Shown one piece after another: positions 1 to 8,247 of a stretch of DNA of 64,000 nt (positions within the stretch are counted from its first letter, which is position 1; every line of letters starts with the position of its first letter). The DNA is from Polaromonas sp. P2-4 (GTDB lineage Bacteria > Pseudomonadota > Gammaproteobacteria > Burkholderiales > Burkholderiaceae_C), in contig CP087965.1 in the NCBI GenBank assembly GCA_024703855.1, positions 5,634,001-5,698,000 on the forward strand. Reading direction: 5' to 3'. The notes beneath the pieces were generated by a model, which saw only the letters and a program-made list of their open reading frames with translations, ran no database searches and was not told the origin of the DNA. A program made the translations under genes and the position numbers.

Positions 1-2
1 CA

Positions 3-155
3 GCCACCGCCCTGGCGCCCTGGAACCTGCTGGGCGATCTCGGCCGCCAGCAGCAGCTTGCGTTGGCTACCGAAATCACGTGTGCCATGTTCCGCGGCAC
101 GGAAGCCATGCGAAAAATCAAAGGAGCTGATCATGCAATCGCCACGGCAGCGTAA
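3..155 (+). pseudogene. Phasin fragment (5' end outside window, 3' end lost)
   Basis: Frame 3 reads ATALAPWNLLGDLGRQQQ and on through CAMFRGTEAMRK. This is nearly identical to residues 17-55 of the intact phasin at 32195-32611. After MRK the similarity stops abruptly and the frame ends at the TAA at 153-155, inside the start of the hemerythrin gene. Phasins coat polyhydroxybutyrate granules, but this piece lacks the C-terminal two thirds and is probably non-functional. It looks like a second phasin copy cut by a deletion that joined it to the hemerythrin ribosome-binding site. Confidence 0.7.
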
Positions 156-731
156 TGCGGTACGTCTTATTCTGGACGAGCACAAGCAGTTGTCGGCAGT
201 AATTCACGGCATGCTGGGTTTCGTGCGTCTTATCGATAAAGGTGAGAAGGCACCTGGCCTTATGGTGTTTTCGCGATGATGCTCTACTACATTCGAGAGT
301 ATCCAGAGCAAGTACATCATCCAAAAGAAGATCAGTATCTGTTTGCACGGTTGAGAGACCGGACAAGCAAACTTGACGAGACGCTCGCCGAGTTGGAGTC
401 CCAACACACGCAGGGCGAGGCGCTGGTGCGAGAATTGGAGCGCGCGCTAACCCGCTATGAGCTGGAGGGTAGTTCTGCATTTCTCGCGTTTCGTGACTTG
501 GTGGAGAAGTATGCCAAGTTCTATTTCAGCCACATGCGTTTGGAAGAGGAAGTGATTCTGCCTGCCGCCAGGCGTCTGTTGACGCCAGAGGACTGGACCG
601 TGGTTGACGCCGCGTTCGCTGGCAATCGCGACCCATTTGCCGGGGCCGACCTGAAAGGCGGCCTCGAAAAGCTGTTTTTGCTGATTGTGAATATCATTCC
701 TGCGCCGGACGGCCTGGGGCCTGCGATCTAA
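133..731 (+). CDS. Hemerythrin HHE-domain protein (one frameshift)
   Basis: ATG 133 follows AAGGAG at 121-126. The first frame carries DEHKQLSAVIHGM and the second, from about 276, continues with YYIREYPEQVHHPKEDQYLF, then ELESQHTQGE and FSHMRLEEEVILPAA. These are the spaced His and Glu ligands of a four-helix hemerythrin-like di-iron domain, about 198 residues in all. Such proteins bind O2 or NO, or sense oxygen and iron, in the cytoplasm. The break is a single-base indel near 270-276 (VFS|MMLYY), and both halves are otherwise family-like, so a sequencing error or a recent mutation is likely. A paralogue lies at 1116-1756 on the other strand, with an IS630 fragment between them. Confidence 0.8.
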
Positions 732-800
732 ATTACTCATAAGTCAGAAATTTAGACCACATTTTGCGAACTTTGCATTGCCATGATGAGCAGCGCTTGC

Positions 801-1105
801 ATGAAACGAGACGGGCGCAGGCCGGATCATTGGACGCAGGAAGAAATCCGCAAGATGGCGATTGAGCTGGTTCGGGAAGGCGACGGGCCGAGGACGGCAA
901 TAGCCAGCTATAGATTTCACCGGCGCATGATCTATCCATGGATGAAAGCTGTGGCTGGGCACGGTAAGGGTGTGCGGGCGCTGGCTGCGCGCAAGGCGTG
1001 GGACGTCCGCCCAAGCTGTACCCGACGCAAGAGCGGCAGGTATTTCGCTGGACTAACGGTAAGAGTCCGATGCAGTATGGATTAGAGCCTGGGCAGATCT
1101 CACTT
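801..1105 (+). pseudogene. IS630-family transposase, N-terminal fragment
   Basis: From ATG 801 the frame reads MKRDGRRPDHWTQEEIRKMA, then YRFHRRMIYPWMKA. This is the helix-turn-helix N-terminus of IS630-type transposases. A frameshift near 985-1000 moves into GRPPKLYPTQERQVFRW and SPMQYGLEPG, the linker just before the DDE domain. The similarity ends near 1105, so the whole catalytic domain is missing. It is a dead insertion-sequence scar between the two hemerythrin genes. Inverted repeats were not identified. Confidence 0.75.
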
Positions 1106-1115
1106 CAGGCAAGAG

Positions 1116-1756
1116 TCACTGCGTCTTCTGCGGCGCATGGTGTCCCATCACGGCCATGGCCTCCAGCGCGAGCCCTAACCCGATCGGCGCCACCAGCTTG
1201 TGGATCTTTTTGAAGAGAGGCCGGTATTCCCCATCGGGTTCGTGACCGGCGAGCGGATCACGGTTTTGCTGGAAGGCTGCGTCGAGTTCCGCCCAGTCCG
1301 CGTCGGTAAGAACACGTTCGGCCAGCGGCAACACCTGTGTTTCCTCAATGCGCATGTGCTCGTGATAGAAATCAACATACTTCTGCATGGATGTTTCGAA
1401 GCGTTGGCGCCGTTCTTCTCCCTGCGAAGTCTCGCCCATCATCTCGAAGCCGAGCAAATCATGTTCGAGATCACGGATGGTTCGTTCACCGCACGCATGC
1501 TCGTGGTCGAGGCGGTCCAGCACCGCGGCCGCTTCAGCGCTCCCGCGCGAAGTTTCGGGAACAGCAACGCGCTTTCCTTGGTGTGATGAAGGCGCTCTGG
1601 AAACTCATCGACATAAAACAGCATCGCGCGCAGCACACTAAAGTCGGGCAGAGTACCTCGGCGACGGTGCTTGGCTAGCAGCAAGACAATCGAGCGAAGC
1701 ATGGCCGACAGGGCGCGATGTTCGGCGCGGATTATGTTGGACGCGAGGTGCGGCAT
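1116..1756 (-). CDS. Hemerythrin HHE-domain protein 2 (one frameshift)
   Basis: The start is ATG 1756 (MPHLASNIIRAEHRALSAM), preceded by GAGGGA. Ligand motifs are EFPERLHHTKES, LDRLDHEHACGE and YHEHMRIEETQVLPLAE, which are the hemerythrin His and Glu positions; length is about 213 residues. The frame breaks near 1543 at a CCC run on the plus strand: restoring one base gives LRAGSAEAAAVLDRLDHEH, so the lesion is a homopolymer indel. An FNR-type box with a -10-like hexamer lies upstream (1837-1850), so expression under low oxygen is likely. It is related to, but clearly diverged from, the hemerythrin at 133-731. Confidence 0.82.
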
Positions 1757-1808
1757 GGCAGTTTCCCTCAAGGTATCAACGCGGTCAGTTCGGGACCACT
1801 AAGCCTGC

Positions 1809-1850
1809 ATCATGATCCGTCACACCTTAGCCTTGAATGACATAGATCAA
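1809..1850 (-). promoter_or_regulatory. FNR/Anr-type promoter of hemerythrin 2
   Basis: ATGAC-ATAG-ATCAA at 1837-1850 matches the FNR consensus TTGAT-N4-ATCAA at 8 of 10 positions. On the minus strand CATGAT (1814-1809) is centred 32 bp from the box centre, the spacing of a class II FNR promoter. Predicted transcription starts near 1802, 46 bases before the hemerythrin ATG at 1756. Confidence 0.5.
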
Positions 1851-1954
1851 GAACGGCCGCGATTGCGACGCTGGCCTCGGACGCCTGATACCGAACACCT
1901 GGGCGCGGGCTGGCAAGACAACGTAGAAGCTGACTCCTTTTACTGGCCCGGCTC

Positions 1955-2029
1955 TCACGCTGGACATGCCCCCGTGGCACCCCCGATCCGGCACACTACG
2001 AACAGGGCTTCGAGATTTCGTACGCTCAT
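1955..2029 (-). pseudogene. 5' remnant, possibly of an NDP-forming acyl-CoA synthetase
   Basis: ATG 2029 is preceded by a GAAGGA ribosome-binding site and opens MSVRNLEALF, which resembles the N-terminus of NDP-forming acetyl/acyl-CoA synthetases with a CoA-binding domain. After ten codons the similarity is lost and TGA follows at 1955-1957. An FNR-type promoter stands upstream (2075-2116). It looks like the decapitated start of a regulon gene whose body was deleted. The ten-residue match is short, so the family assignment is an inference. The rest of 1757-2325 holds no gene I can support. Confidence 0.35.
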
Positions 2030-2074
2030 GGGGGGATCCTTCAACACAGGCGGGCCGCGCCGCTTGAAGGAAGC

Positions 2075-2116
2075 AGATTAGCACTAGGGGCAGTGCCTGC
2101 ACTTGCGCTAGATCAA
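2075..2116 (-). promoter_or_regulatory. FNR/Anr-type promoter, minus-directed
   Basis: TTGCG-CTAG-ATCAA at 2103-2116 has one perfect half site. On the minus strand TAATCT (2080-2075) is centred 32 bp from the box centre. It points at the gene remnant starting at 2029, giving a leader of about 40 bases. The inverted repeat CCTTCAA/TTGAAGG (2038-2044, 2064-2070) lies in that leader. Confidence 0.45.
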
Positions 2117-2144
2117 GTGCCGGCGTCGGGCGGCCAGGACAGGT

Positions 2145-2164
2145 TCCAGTTCGTGGGCGGCATG
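2145..2164 (-). repeat. 20-bp sequence shared, inverted, with 32035-32054
   Basis: The reverse complement of 2145-2164 is identical to 32035-32054. A further 13-base match (CTGGCCGCCCGAC) follows in both places after a gap differing by 3 bases. Both copies read HAAHELE-x-VLAAR in one frame, so this may be a scrap of the same lost coding sequence. Confidence 0.55.
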
Positions 2165-2325
2165 GTCCATCCGACCCTGCGCCAGCACTGGGCGGCGTTA
2201 GTACGTCGGTTATGGATATGGGTAGATCCGGATTGTCGGGACGCGGCCCCAGCCGGGCGCGATGCCTGAGCCAGTTGATGAATATCAAGCCCGAGCTGCC
2301 CGCTGTGGCTTATCTTGGGTGCAGC

Positions 2326-3780
2326 ATGCAAACCACCGATACCGCCGCCCTCGTCATCGCACTGGCCCGCACGCTACGCGCCCAGAGGATCGAAACGCAC
2401 ATTTCCTGGGTGCTGCTGGCCGGTGACACCGCCTACAAGATCAAAAAGCCGGTGCGGCTGCCGTTCGTCGATTACGGCACCCTGCAAGCGCGGCGTCATT
2501 TCTGCGAAGAGGAGGTGCGGCTGAACCGGCGACTGGCGCCGTCGCTGTACCTCGGCATCACGCGTATCACCGGTACGCCGCAGGCGCCTGTGCTTGACGG
2601 CCCGGGGCCGGTATTGGAGTACGCGGTGCGTATGCGACGCTTCGCGCTGGGTTCGCTGTTCAGTGAGCAACTCGCCGCGGGCACTCTGCGGGCCGACGAC
2701 GTCGACCGCCTGGCAGCACTCCTCGCCGACTTTCATGAGCGCGCGCCGCACGCCGACGCAACGAGCGGTTTCGCTAGCGCCGAACGGCGGCGCGCCGTCG
2801 CTCTGGCGGCGCTCGAAGGCGTGCGGTCGCTGGCGAGCAAGGCCGAGCTGGCCGTGCTGCGGGCTTGGCTCGAAGCCGAGGCCACCGCGCTGGCGCCATT
2901 GTGGACGTCCCGCCAAGCGGACGGCCGCGTGCGCGAATGCCATGGCGACCTGCACCTCGCCAATGTGGTGAGCCTCGACAGCGACCTGGTGGCCTTCGAC
3001 TGCATCGAGTTCGACCCGGCGCTGCGCTGGATCGACGTGCTCGACGATGTGGCGTTCGTCGTCATGGACTTCGCCGCCCAGGGCCGGCGCGACTTCGCGT
3101 TCCGCTTCATCAACGAGTGGCTCGACCGCACTGGCGACCATGCGGGCCTGCCGGCACTGCGTTTCTCGGTTGTCTACCGCGCGCTGGTGCGGGCACAGGT
3201 GGCGCTCTTGCGCCGAGCGCAGGACGACGTCGCCCGGCGCTATCTGCAGACGGCGCTGGCCTGGATCTCCCGGCCAGACGCGCAGCTCTTTATTACCCAC
3301 GGGCTGCCGGGCTCGGGCAAGACCTTCGCCGCGCAACGCCTGCTGGAGCAGGAAGGCGCGATCCGGCTGCGCTCGGATGTCGAGCGAAAACGCCTGTTCG
3401 GGCTCGGTATGCTCGAGGATTCGCGCGCCAGGGGGTTGAACCTGTACGACGCCGACGCCACCACGCGCACCTACGAGCACCTGTTCGGGACGGCGCGCAT
3501 TGCGCTGCAGGCAAGCTACCCGGTGATCCTCGACGCCGCGTTCCTGCGCCGTGCGGAACGGGCTCAGGCCCTCGCGCTCGCACGCACGCTCGGCGTGCGG
3601 TTCTCCATCATCGACTGCAAGGCGCCGCTGCCGGTGCTGCGCGAGCGCCTGCTGGCCCGCCGGGGCGACTCATCCGAGGCCGATCTCCCTGTGCTTGAGC
3701 GCCTGCGCACAACCGCTGAGCCGCTCGTCGGCGACGAGCTTGCCTTTGCTCTCGCCATGCCTGGCGACGTGTTCCGTTAA
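2326..3780 (+). CDS. Aminoglycoside-phosphotransferase-like / P-loop kinase fusion protein
   Basis: Two kinase-like domains lie in one 484-residue cytoplasmic protein. The N-terminal part has the phosphotransferase core with ISWVLLAGDTAYKIKKPV, the Brenner motif CHGDLHLANV and then FDCIEFDP. The C-terminal part is a small P-loop kinase with Walker A GLPGSGKT near residue 327. This is the COG2187/COG0645 arrangement found in many environmental proteobacteria; the substrate is unknown, and an antibiotic is unlikely. No strong ribosome-binding site is seen. I chose ATG 2326 because homologues start shortly before ETHISWVLL; ATG 2278 is possible. The gene is intact and sits 100 bp upstream of the AMP phosphorylase operon. 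Confidence 0.85.
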   Translation: MQTTDTAALVIALARTLRAQRIETHISWVLLAGDTAYKIKKPVRLPFVDYGTLQARRHFCEEEVRLNRRLAPSLYLGITRITGTPQAPVLDGPGPVLEYAVRMRRFALGSLFSEQLAAGTLRADDVDRLAALLADFHERAPHADATSGFASAERRRAVALAALEGVRSLASKAELAVLRAWLEAEATALAPLWTSRQADGRVRECHGDLHLANVVSLDSDLVAFDCIEFDPALRWIDVLDDVAFVVMDFAAQGRRDFAFRFINEWLDRTGDHAGLPALRFSVVYRALVRAQVALLRRAQDDVARRYLQTALAWISRPDAQLFITHGLPGSGKTFAAQRLLEQEGAIRLRSDVERKRLFGLGMLEDSRARGLNLYDADATTRTYEHLFGTARIALQASYPVILDAAFLRRAERAQALALARTLGVRFSIIDCKAPLPVLRERLLARRGDSSEADLPVLERLRTTAEPLVGDELAFALAMPGDVFR

Positions 3781-3820
3781 TGCTTTCGCAGCCCCCGCCT
3801 CGCCGGGGCCAGCGCCCGCC

Positions 3821-3862
3821 TTGAGCTTTGTCAAGGCGAGGCATACTCGCCTACGCTACAGT
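3821..3862 (+). promoter_or_regulatory. FNR/Anr-type promoter of the AMP phosphorylase operon
   Basis: TTGAG-CTTT-GTCAA at 3821-3834 (8 of 10) is centred 32 bp upstream of TACAGT (3857-3862), as in class II FNR promoters. Predicted transcription starts near 3869, just before ATG 3882. Confidence 0.5.
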
Positions 3863-3881
3863 GACTGGAACGCCCCCAGCC

Positions 3882-5410
3882 ATGCAAGCCCTGCCAAATC
3901 CTCCCACGCCCAGCAAGCTGCGCCTGCGGCGGCTGGGTATCGACACCTACCAGGAGCCGGTGCTCTTCATGCACCGCGACTGTCGTGTCTGCCACTCGGA
4001 GGGGTTCGAGGCGCAATCGCGGGTGGAGCTGGCGCTGGGTGAGCGCACCATTGTTGCCACGCTGAACGTGGTGACTGGCGACTTTCTCGCGCCCGACGAG
4101 GCCGGCCTGTCCGAAGCGGCGTGGCGCCTGCTCAATGCGCAGGAGGGCGACATGATCTCGCTGCGCCACCCCTCGCCGCTCGAATCGCTGGGTCATGTGC
4201 GCGCCAAAGCCTATGGACGGCGCCTCACCCAGGCGGCCATCACGGCCGTGATTGAAGATGTGGCCGCCGGTCGCTATTCGGACCTGCAATTGGCCGCCTT
4301 TGTCACCGCCTGTGCCGGCGATCGGTTGGACCTGGAAGAGACCGTCTCGCTTACCCGCGCGATGGTCGCCGTCGGCGAGCGGATTGACTGGGGCGAAGGC
4401 CTGGTCATGGACAAGCACTGCGTGGGCGGGCTGCCGGGCAACCGCACGACCATGGTGGTCGTGCCCATCGTGGCGGCCTGCGGGCTGCGCATGCCCAAAA
4501 CCTCATCGCGCGCCATCACCTCCCCCGCCGGTACGGCCGACACCATGGAAACACTGGCGCCGGTGGACCTGGATGTGGCGCAGATCCGCCGGGTGGTGGA
4601 ACGCACCGGCGGCTGCGTGGTATGGGGTGGCGCGGTACGCCTGAGCCCGGCGGACGACATCCTGATACGGGTGGAACGCCCGCTGGACCTGGACAGCCAG
4701 GGTCAGCTGGTGGCTTCTATTCTGTCCAAGAAGGTGGCCGCGGGCTCTACCCACGTACTGATCGACATACCCGTGGGGCCCACCGCCAAGGTTCGCAGCG
4801 TGCAAGCAGCGGAGTTGCTGGGCCGGCTGCTCAACCAGGTGGGCCAGACCCTGGGACTGCAGGTGCGCGTGGTGCAGACTGACGGCCTGGCCTCGGTGGG
4901 CCGGGGCATCGGCCCCGCGCTGGAGGCACGCGACGTACTGGCCGTGCTGCGCAACCAGGCCGACGCGCCGGCCGACCTGACCCAGCGCTCGCTGCTGTTG
5001 GCCGGCGAAATTCTCGAGTTCGGTGGCGCCGCGCCGGCCGGTGGCGGACTGGCGCTGGCCAGCGCCGTGCTGGCCGATGGGCGGGCCTGGCGAAAGTTCC
5101 AGGACATCTGCGCGGCTCAGGGCGGCCTGCGCGAGCCGCCCGTAGCGGCCCACCTGCAGGCGGTGTATGCGCTGCACGTAGCGGCAGCGTTCTCGCCATC
5201 GACAACCGGCGCCTGGCCCGCATCGCCAAACTGGCCGGTGCTCCGGAGGCGGCTTGCGCGGGCATCGACCTGCATGTTCGGCCGGGTGAGTTCGTCGAGC
5301 GCGGCCAGCCGCTGTTCACGCTGCACGCCGCTACGCCGGGTGAGCTGGCCTATGCGCTGGAATACGTGGCCTCGCAGGCCGAGACGGTGCATGTGCAGGA
5401 GGATGCCTGA
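3882..5410 (+). CDS. deoA: AMP/thymidine phosphorylase, archaeal type (one frameshift)
   Basis: The protein has about 509 residues, longer than E. coli DeoA. It carries the extra N-terminal domain (LRLRRLGIDTYQEPVLFMHR) and the motif KTSSRAITSPAGTADTMETL, which resembles archaeal AMP phosphorylases. The phosphate/nucleoside loop is DKHCVGGLPGNRTT. Known family members phosphorolyse AMP (or CMP/UMP) to a base and ribose 1,5-bisphosphate, or act on thymidine; sequence alone does not settle the substrate. A single-base indel near 5175 switches frame; the restored C-terminus ends YVASQAETVHVQEDA. The TGA at 5408-5410 overlaps the next ATG, so translation is probably coupled. An FNR-type promoter precedes it. 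A remnant of a second copy lies at 15220-15387. Confidence 0.87.
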
Positions 5411-6316
5411 TGTTGATCGTCGCCCTGCCGGGCGAAACCCGGCTTGCGAGCACCCTGGCTCGCCTGCTGCGCTGCGACTGGAGCGCGTTGTGGCAGCACC
5501 GCTTTCCCCGATGGGGAAACCCTGGTGCGCATCGACGCGCCGGTGAAGGGCCGCTGCATCGTGCTGGTCTGCAGCCTGCACCAGCCTGACGGCAAGACCC
5601 TGCCCCTGTTGTTTGCCGCCGATGCGGCACGCGACCTAGGTGCCGCGCAGGTCGGCCTGGTGGCGCCCTACCTGGCCTACATGCGGCAGGACCACCGCTT
5701 TAACGCGGGTGAGGCGATCACTTCGAGCAGCTATGCACGGCTGCTGTCAGCATCGCTCGACTTCCTGGTTACGGTCGATCCCCACCTGCATCGCTGGCAC
5801 AGCCTGGCCGAGATCTATCCGATCCGCACGCAGGCGGTCGCGGCGGCGCCCCTGATCGCGCGCTGGCTGCGCAGTCATGTCGACCATCCGCTGGTGATCG
5901 GTCCCGATCAGGAAAGCGCGCAATGGGCTGGCGAAGTGGCCAAGCTGGCGGATGCCCCCTGGACGGTACTGAGCAAGACCCGCCTGGGCGACCGCGATGT
6001 GCAAGTCACGCTGGCCGATGGCGGCCGATGGCCCGGCAGGACGCCTGTGCTGCTGGACGACATCATCTCTACTGGCCAGACCCTCGTGGCCGCTACCGCG
6101 ACCCTGAAGCAGTCCGGCATGGCCGCACCACTGTGCATTGGCGTGCATGCCCTTTTTGACGGCGGCGCACTACAACGGCTGCGGGACGCAGGCTTGACAC
6201 GCGTGGTGACCTGCGACACGATCCCGCACGCCTCCAACGCCATCTGCCTTGCGCCCCTGCTGGCCAGGGCCGTGCGCGCCATCTCAGGCACTGTCACACA
6301 GGGCAATCCACCATGA
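5410..6316 (+). CDS. prs: Ribose-phosphate pyrophosphokinase family protein (one frameshift)
   Basis: ATG 5410 overlaps the upstream stop. The start reads MLIVALPGETRLASTLARLL; an extra C in CCCC near 5508 breaks the frame, after which FPDGETLVRI continues. Other PRPP-synthetase motifs are DPHLHRWHSLAEIYPI, GPDQESAQWAGE and the PRPP loop VLLDDIISTGQTL. Length is about 301 residues, near family size. Known members make PRPP from ribose 5-phosphate and ATP. Pairing with an AMP phosphorylase suggests a role in recycling nucleotide ribose, perhaps handling ribose 1,5-bisphosphate (inference). It ends in an ATGA overlap with the next gene. Confidence 0.82.
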
Positions 6317-6907
6317 CGTCAAAACACATCCTGTTGATCCAGGGTCACCCAGATGCGGCCACTTCCCACTTTTGTCATGCCTTGGCCGCGTCCTACGCCA
6401 CCGGCGCGCACGAGGCCAGCCATATGGTGCGCTGGCTCAACGTGGCAGAACTCGACTTCCCGCTGCTGCGCAGCCAGAAAGCCTGGGAGGAAGGCGAGTT
6501 GCCCACCGGCCTGCAACAGGTGCAGGACGACATCCGCTGGGCCGAACACATCGTGCTGTTCTTCCCGCTGTGGCTGGGCGACATGCCGGCCCTGCTCAAG
6601 GGCTTTCTGGAACAGGTGGCCCGGCCCGGTTTTGCCTTTGAGCGCGAGGCCGGCAGCGCCCGCCTTCACGAAGAAGGGCCTGACAGGCCGCTCGGCCCGC
6701 ATCGTGGTCACCATGGGCATGCCCGCCCTGCTCTACCGCTGGTACTTTCGCGCACACAGCGTCAAATCACTGGAGCGCAACATCCTGGGTTTTGTCGGCA
6801 TGGCGCCGGTGCATGAGACACTGATCGGGACGGTGGGGAATTTCAAGGCAGGAGACGGGGCGCGGTGGCTGGACAAGCTGCGACGCTTGGGGCGAAGGGC
6901 TGAGTGA
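6313..6907 (+). CDS. NAD(P)H dehydrogenase (quinone)-like flavoprotein (one frameshift)
   Basis: ATG 6313 overlaps the preceding TGA (ATGA). The protein has a flavodoxin-like fold: HILLIQGHPDAATSHFCHAL at the N-terminus, FFPLWLGDMPALLKGFLEQV in the middle and, after a one-base indel near 6660, TKKGLTGRSARIVVTMGMP and VGNFKAGDGARWLDKL. This is the NQO1/KefF/MdaB-type quinone reductase family, about 197 residues, which passes two electrons from NAD(P)H to quinones through FMN or FAD. Third gene of the FNR-controlled operon that starts at 3882. Confidence 0.8.
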
Positions 6908-7080
6908 TGGGCGACGTCGCGCCTCAGGGATAAACGTTTTGTTCGCACTGCGCGACCATTTGCTTCAGGACTGGCTGCATCCGCTTCTTCAGGTTTCTTT
7001 TCACGCTGGCACCGACAGTCCGCCCCTTCAAGGAAAACCCTGCGATGACGGACTTCATCAGGATCGATAAAACGGAACGA

Positions 7081-7099
7081 CCTGCGGCGCGACCGCAGG
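7081..7099 (+). terminator. Hairpin downstream of the 3882-6907 operon
   Basis: CCTGCGG (7081-7087) and CCGCAGG (7093-7099) form a perfect 7-bp stem with a 5-base loop. No T-run follows, so terminator function is only a possibility. The rest of 6908-7200 shows no gene. Confidence 0.3.
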
Positions 7100-7200
7100 C
7101 CTTCGCCCTCTGGCGGCTTGGCTTCCGCCATTTCTACCCGCTGACCAGAACGTCAGCTCATTGCCCACCCCCCGTCCCTGATTGAAAAGGAAACCCCGCC

Positions 7201-8238
7201 ATGCAAGCCCTCGTATACAACGGCCCCGGCCAAAAGAACCTGGAAGACCGCCCCAAGCCGTCCATCCAAATGCCCAGCGACGCGATCATCAGGATCACAA
7301 AGACAACGATTTGCGGCACTGACCTGCACATCCTCAAGGGTGACGTACCGACCTGCCAGCCTGGAACCATCCTGGGCCACGAAGGCGTTGGCGTCGTTGA
7401 TGCCGTGGGTCCGGGTGTCGTCAGCTTCAAGCCTGGGGACAGGGTGCTGATCTCCTGCATTACCGCCTGCGGGCGCTGCGCCTCTTGCCGCAAGGGCATG
7501 TATTCGCATTGCGCAACCGGGGGCTGGATACTGGGTCACAGCATCGATGGCACCCAGGCCGAGTTCGTCCGCGTTCCCTATGCTGACACCAGCCTGTATC
7601 CGATCCCAGAGGGTGCCGACGAAGAGGCGCTGGTCATGCTGAGCGACATCCTGCCGACCGGCTTCGAGTGTGGCGTGCTGAACGGCAAGGTCGAACCAGG
7701 CTCCAGCGTCGCGATCGTGGGTTCCGGGCCGATTGGACTGGCGGCCCTGCTCACTGCGCAGTTCTATGCGCCGTCCGAGATCATCATGATCGACCTGGAC
7801 GACAACCGGCTTGCCGTGGGCAAGCGCTTTGGCGCGACAGCCACCGTGAACAGCGCCGATGGCAACGCCACGCAGCAGGTCATGAAGCTCACTGGCGGAC
7901 GCGGGGTGGACACGGCCATCGAGGCGGTGGGCATCCCCGCCACCTTCAAGCTCTGTCAGGACATCGTGGCGGCAGGCGGCATTGTCGCCAATGTCGGCGT
8001 GCACGGTGTCAAGGTCGATCTGCACCTGGAAAAACTGTGGTCGCACAATGTAACGATCACCACGGGACTGGTCGACACCTTCTCGATTCCGATGCTGCTC
8101 AAGACCGTGCAGTCCAAACGCATCGACGCCAAGCAGCTCATCACACACCATTTCAAGCTGGGCGAGATCATGCAGGCCTACGACACGTTCAGCAAGGCCG
8201 CCGACACCAAGGCACTGAAAGTGATCATCGAGGCGTAA
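7201..8238 (+). CDS. Zinc-dependent alcohol dehydrogenase
   Basis: An intact 345-residue medium-chain dehydrogenase. The catalytic zinc ligands are Cys in TTICGTDLH and His-Glu in LGHEGVG. The structural zinc site is CGRCASCRKGMYSHC, and the Rossmann motif is VGSGPIGLAA. The sequence resembles the isopropanol/butanediol-type branch, with SDILPTGFE. It probably interconverts short alcohols and aldehydes or ketones with NAD(P)H in the cytoplasm. AAGGAAA lies 8 bases before ATG. It is followed after 9 bp by the P-type ATPase, so the two are likely cotranscribed. No FNR box was seen directly upstream. Confidence 0.93.
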   Translation: MQALVYNGPGQKNLEDRPKPSIQMPSDAIIRITKTTICGTDLHILKGDVPTCQPGTILGHEGVGVVDAVGPGVVSFKPGDRVLISCITACGRCASCRKGMYSHCATGGWILGHSIDGTQAEFVRVPYADTSLYPIPEGADEEALVMLSDILPTGFECGVLNGKVEPGSSVAIVGSGPIGLAALLTAQFYAPSEIIMIDLDDNRLAVGKRFGATATVNSADGNATQQVMKLTGGRGVDTAIEAVGIPATFKLCQDIVAAGGIVANVGVHGVKVDLHLEKLWSHNVTITTGLVDTFSIPMLLKTVQSKRIDAKQLITHHFKLGEIMQAYDTFSKAADTKALKVIIEA

Positions 8239-8247
8239 GGCAACATC

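Noticed and set aside
2374..3480. Minus-strand open frame of 368 codons inside the kinase fusion gene
   Set aside because: Antisense shadow of a protein with clear Walker A and Brenner motifs on the plus strand.
6733..7131. Minus-strand open frame filling the 6908-7200 gap
   Set aside because: Mostly antisense to the quinone reductase end; Arg/Ala-rich with no motif or ribosome-binding site.
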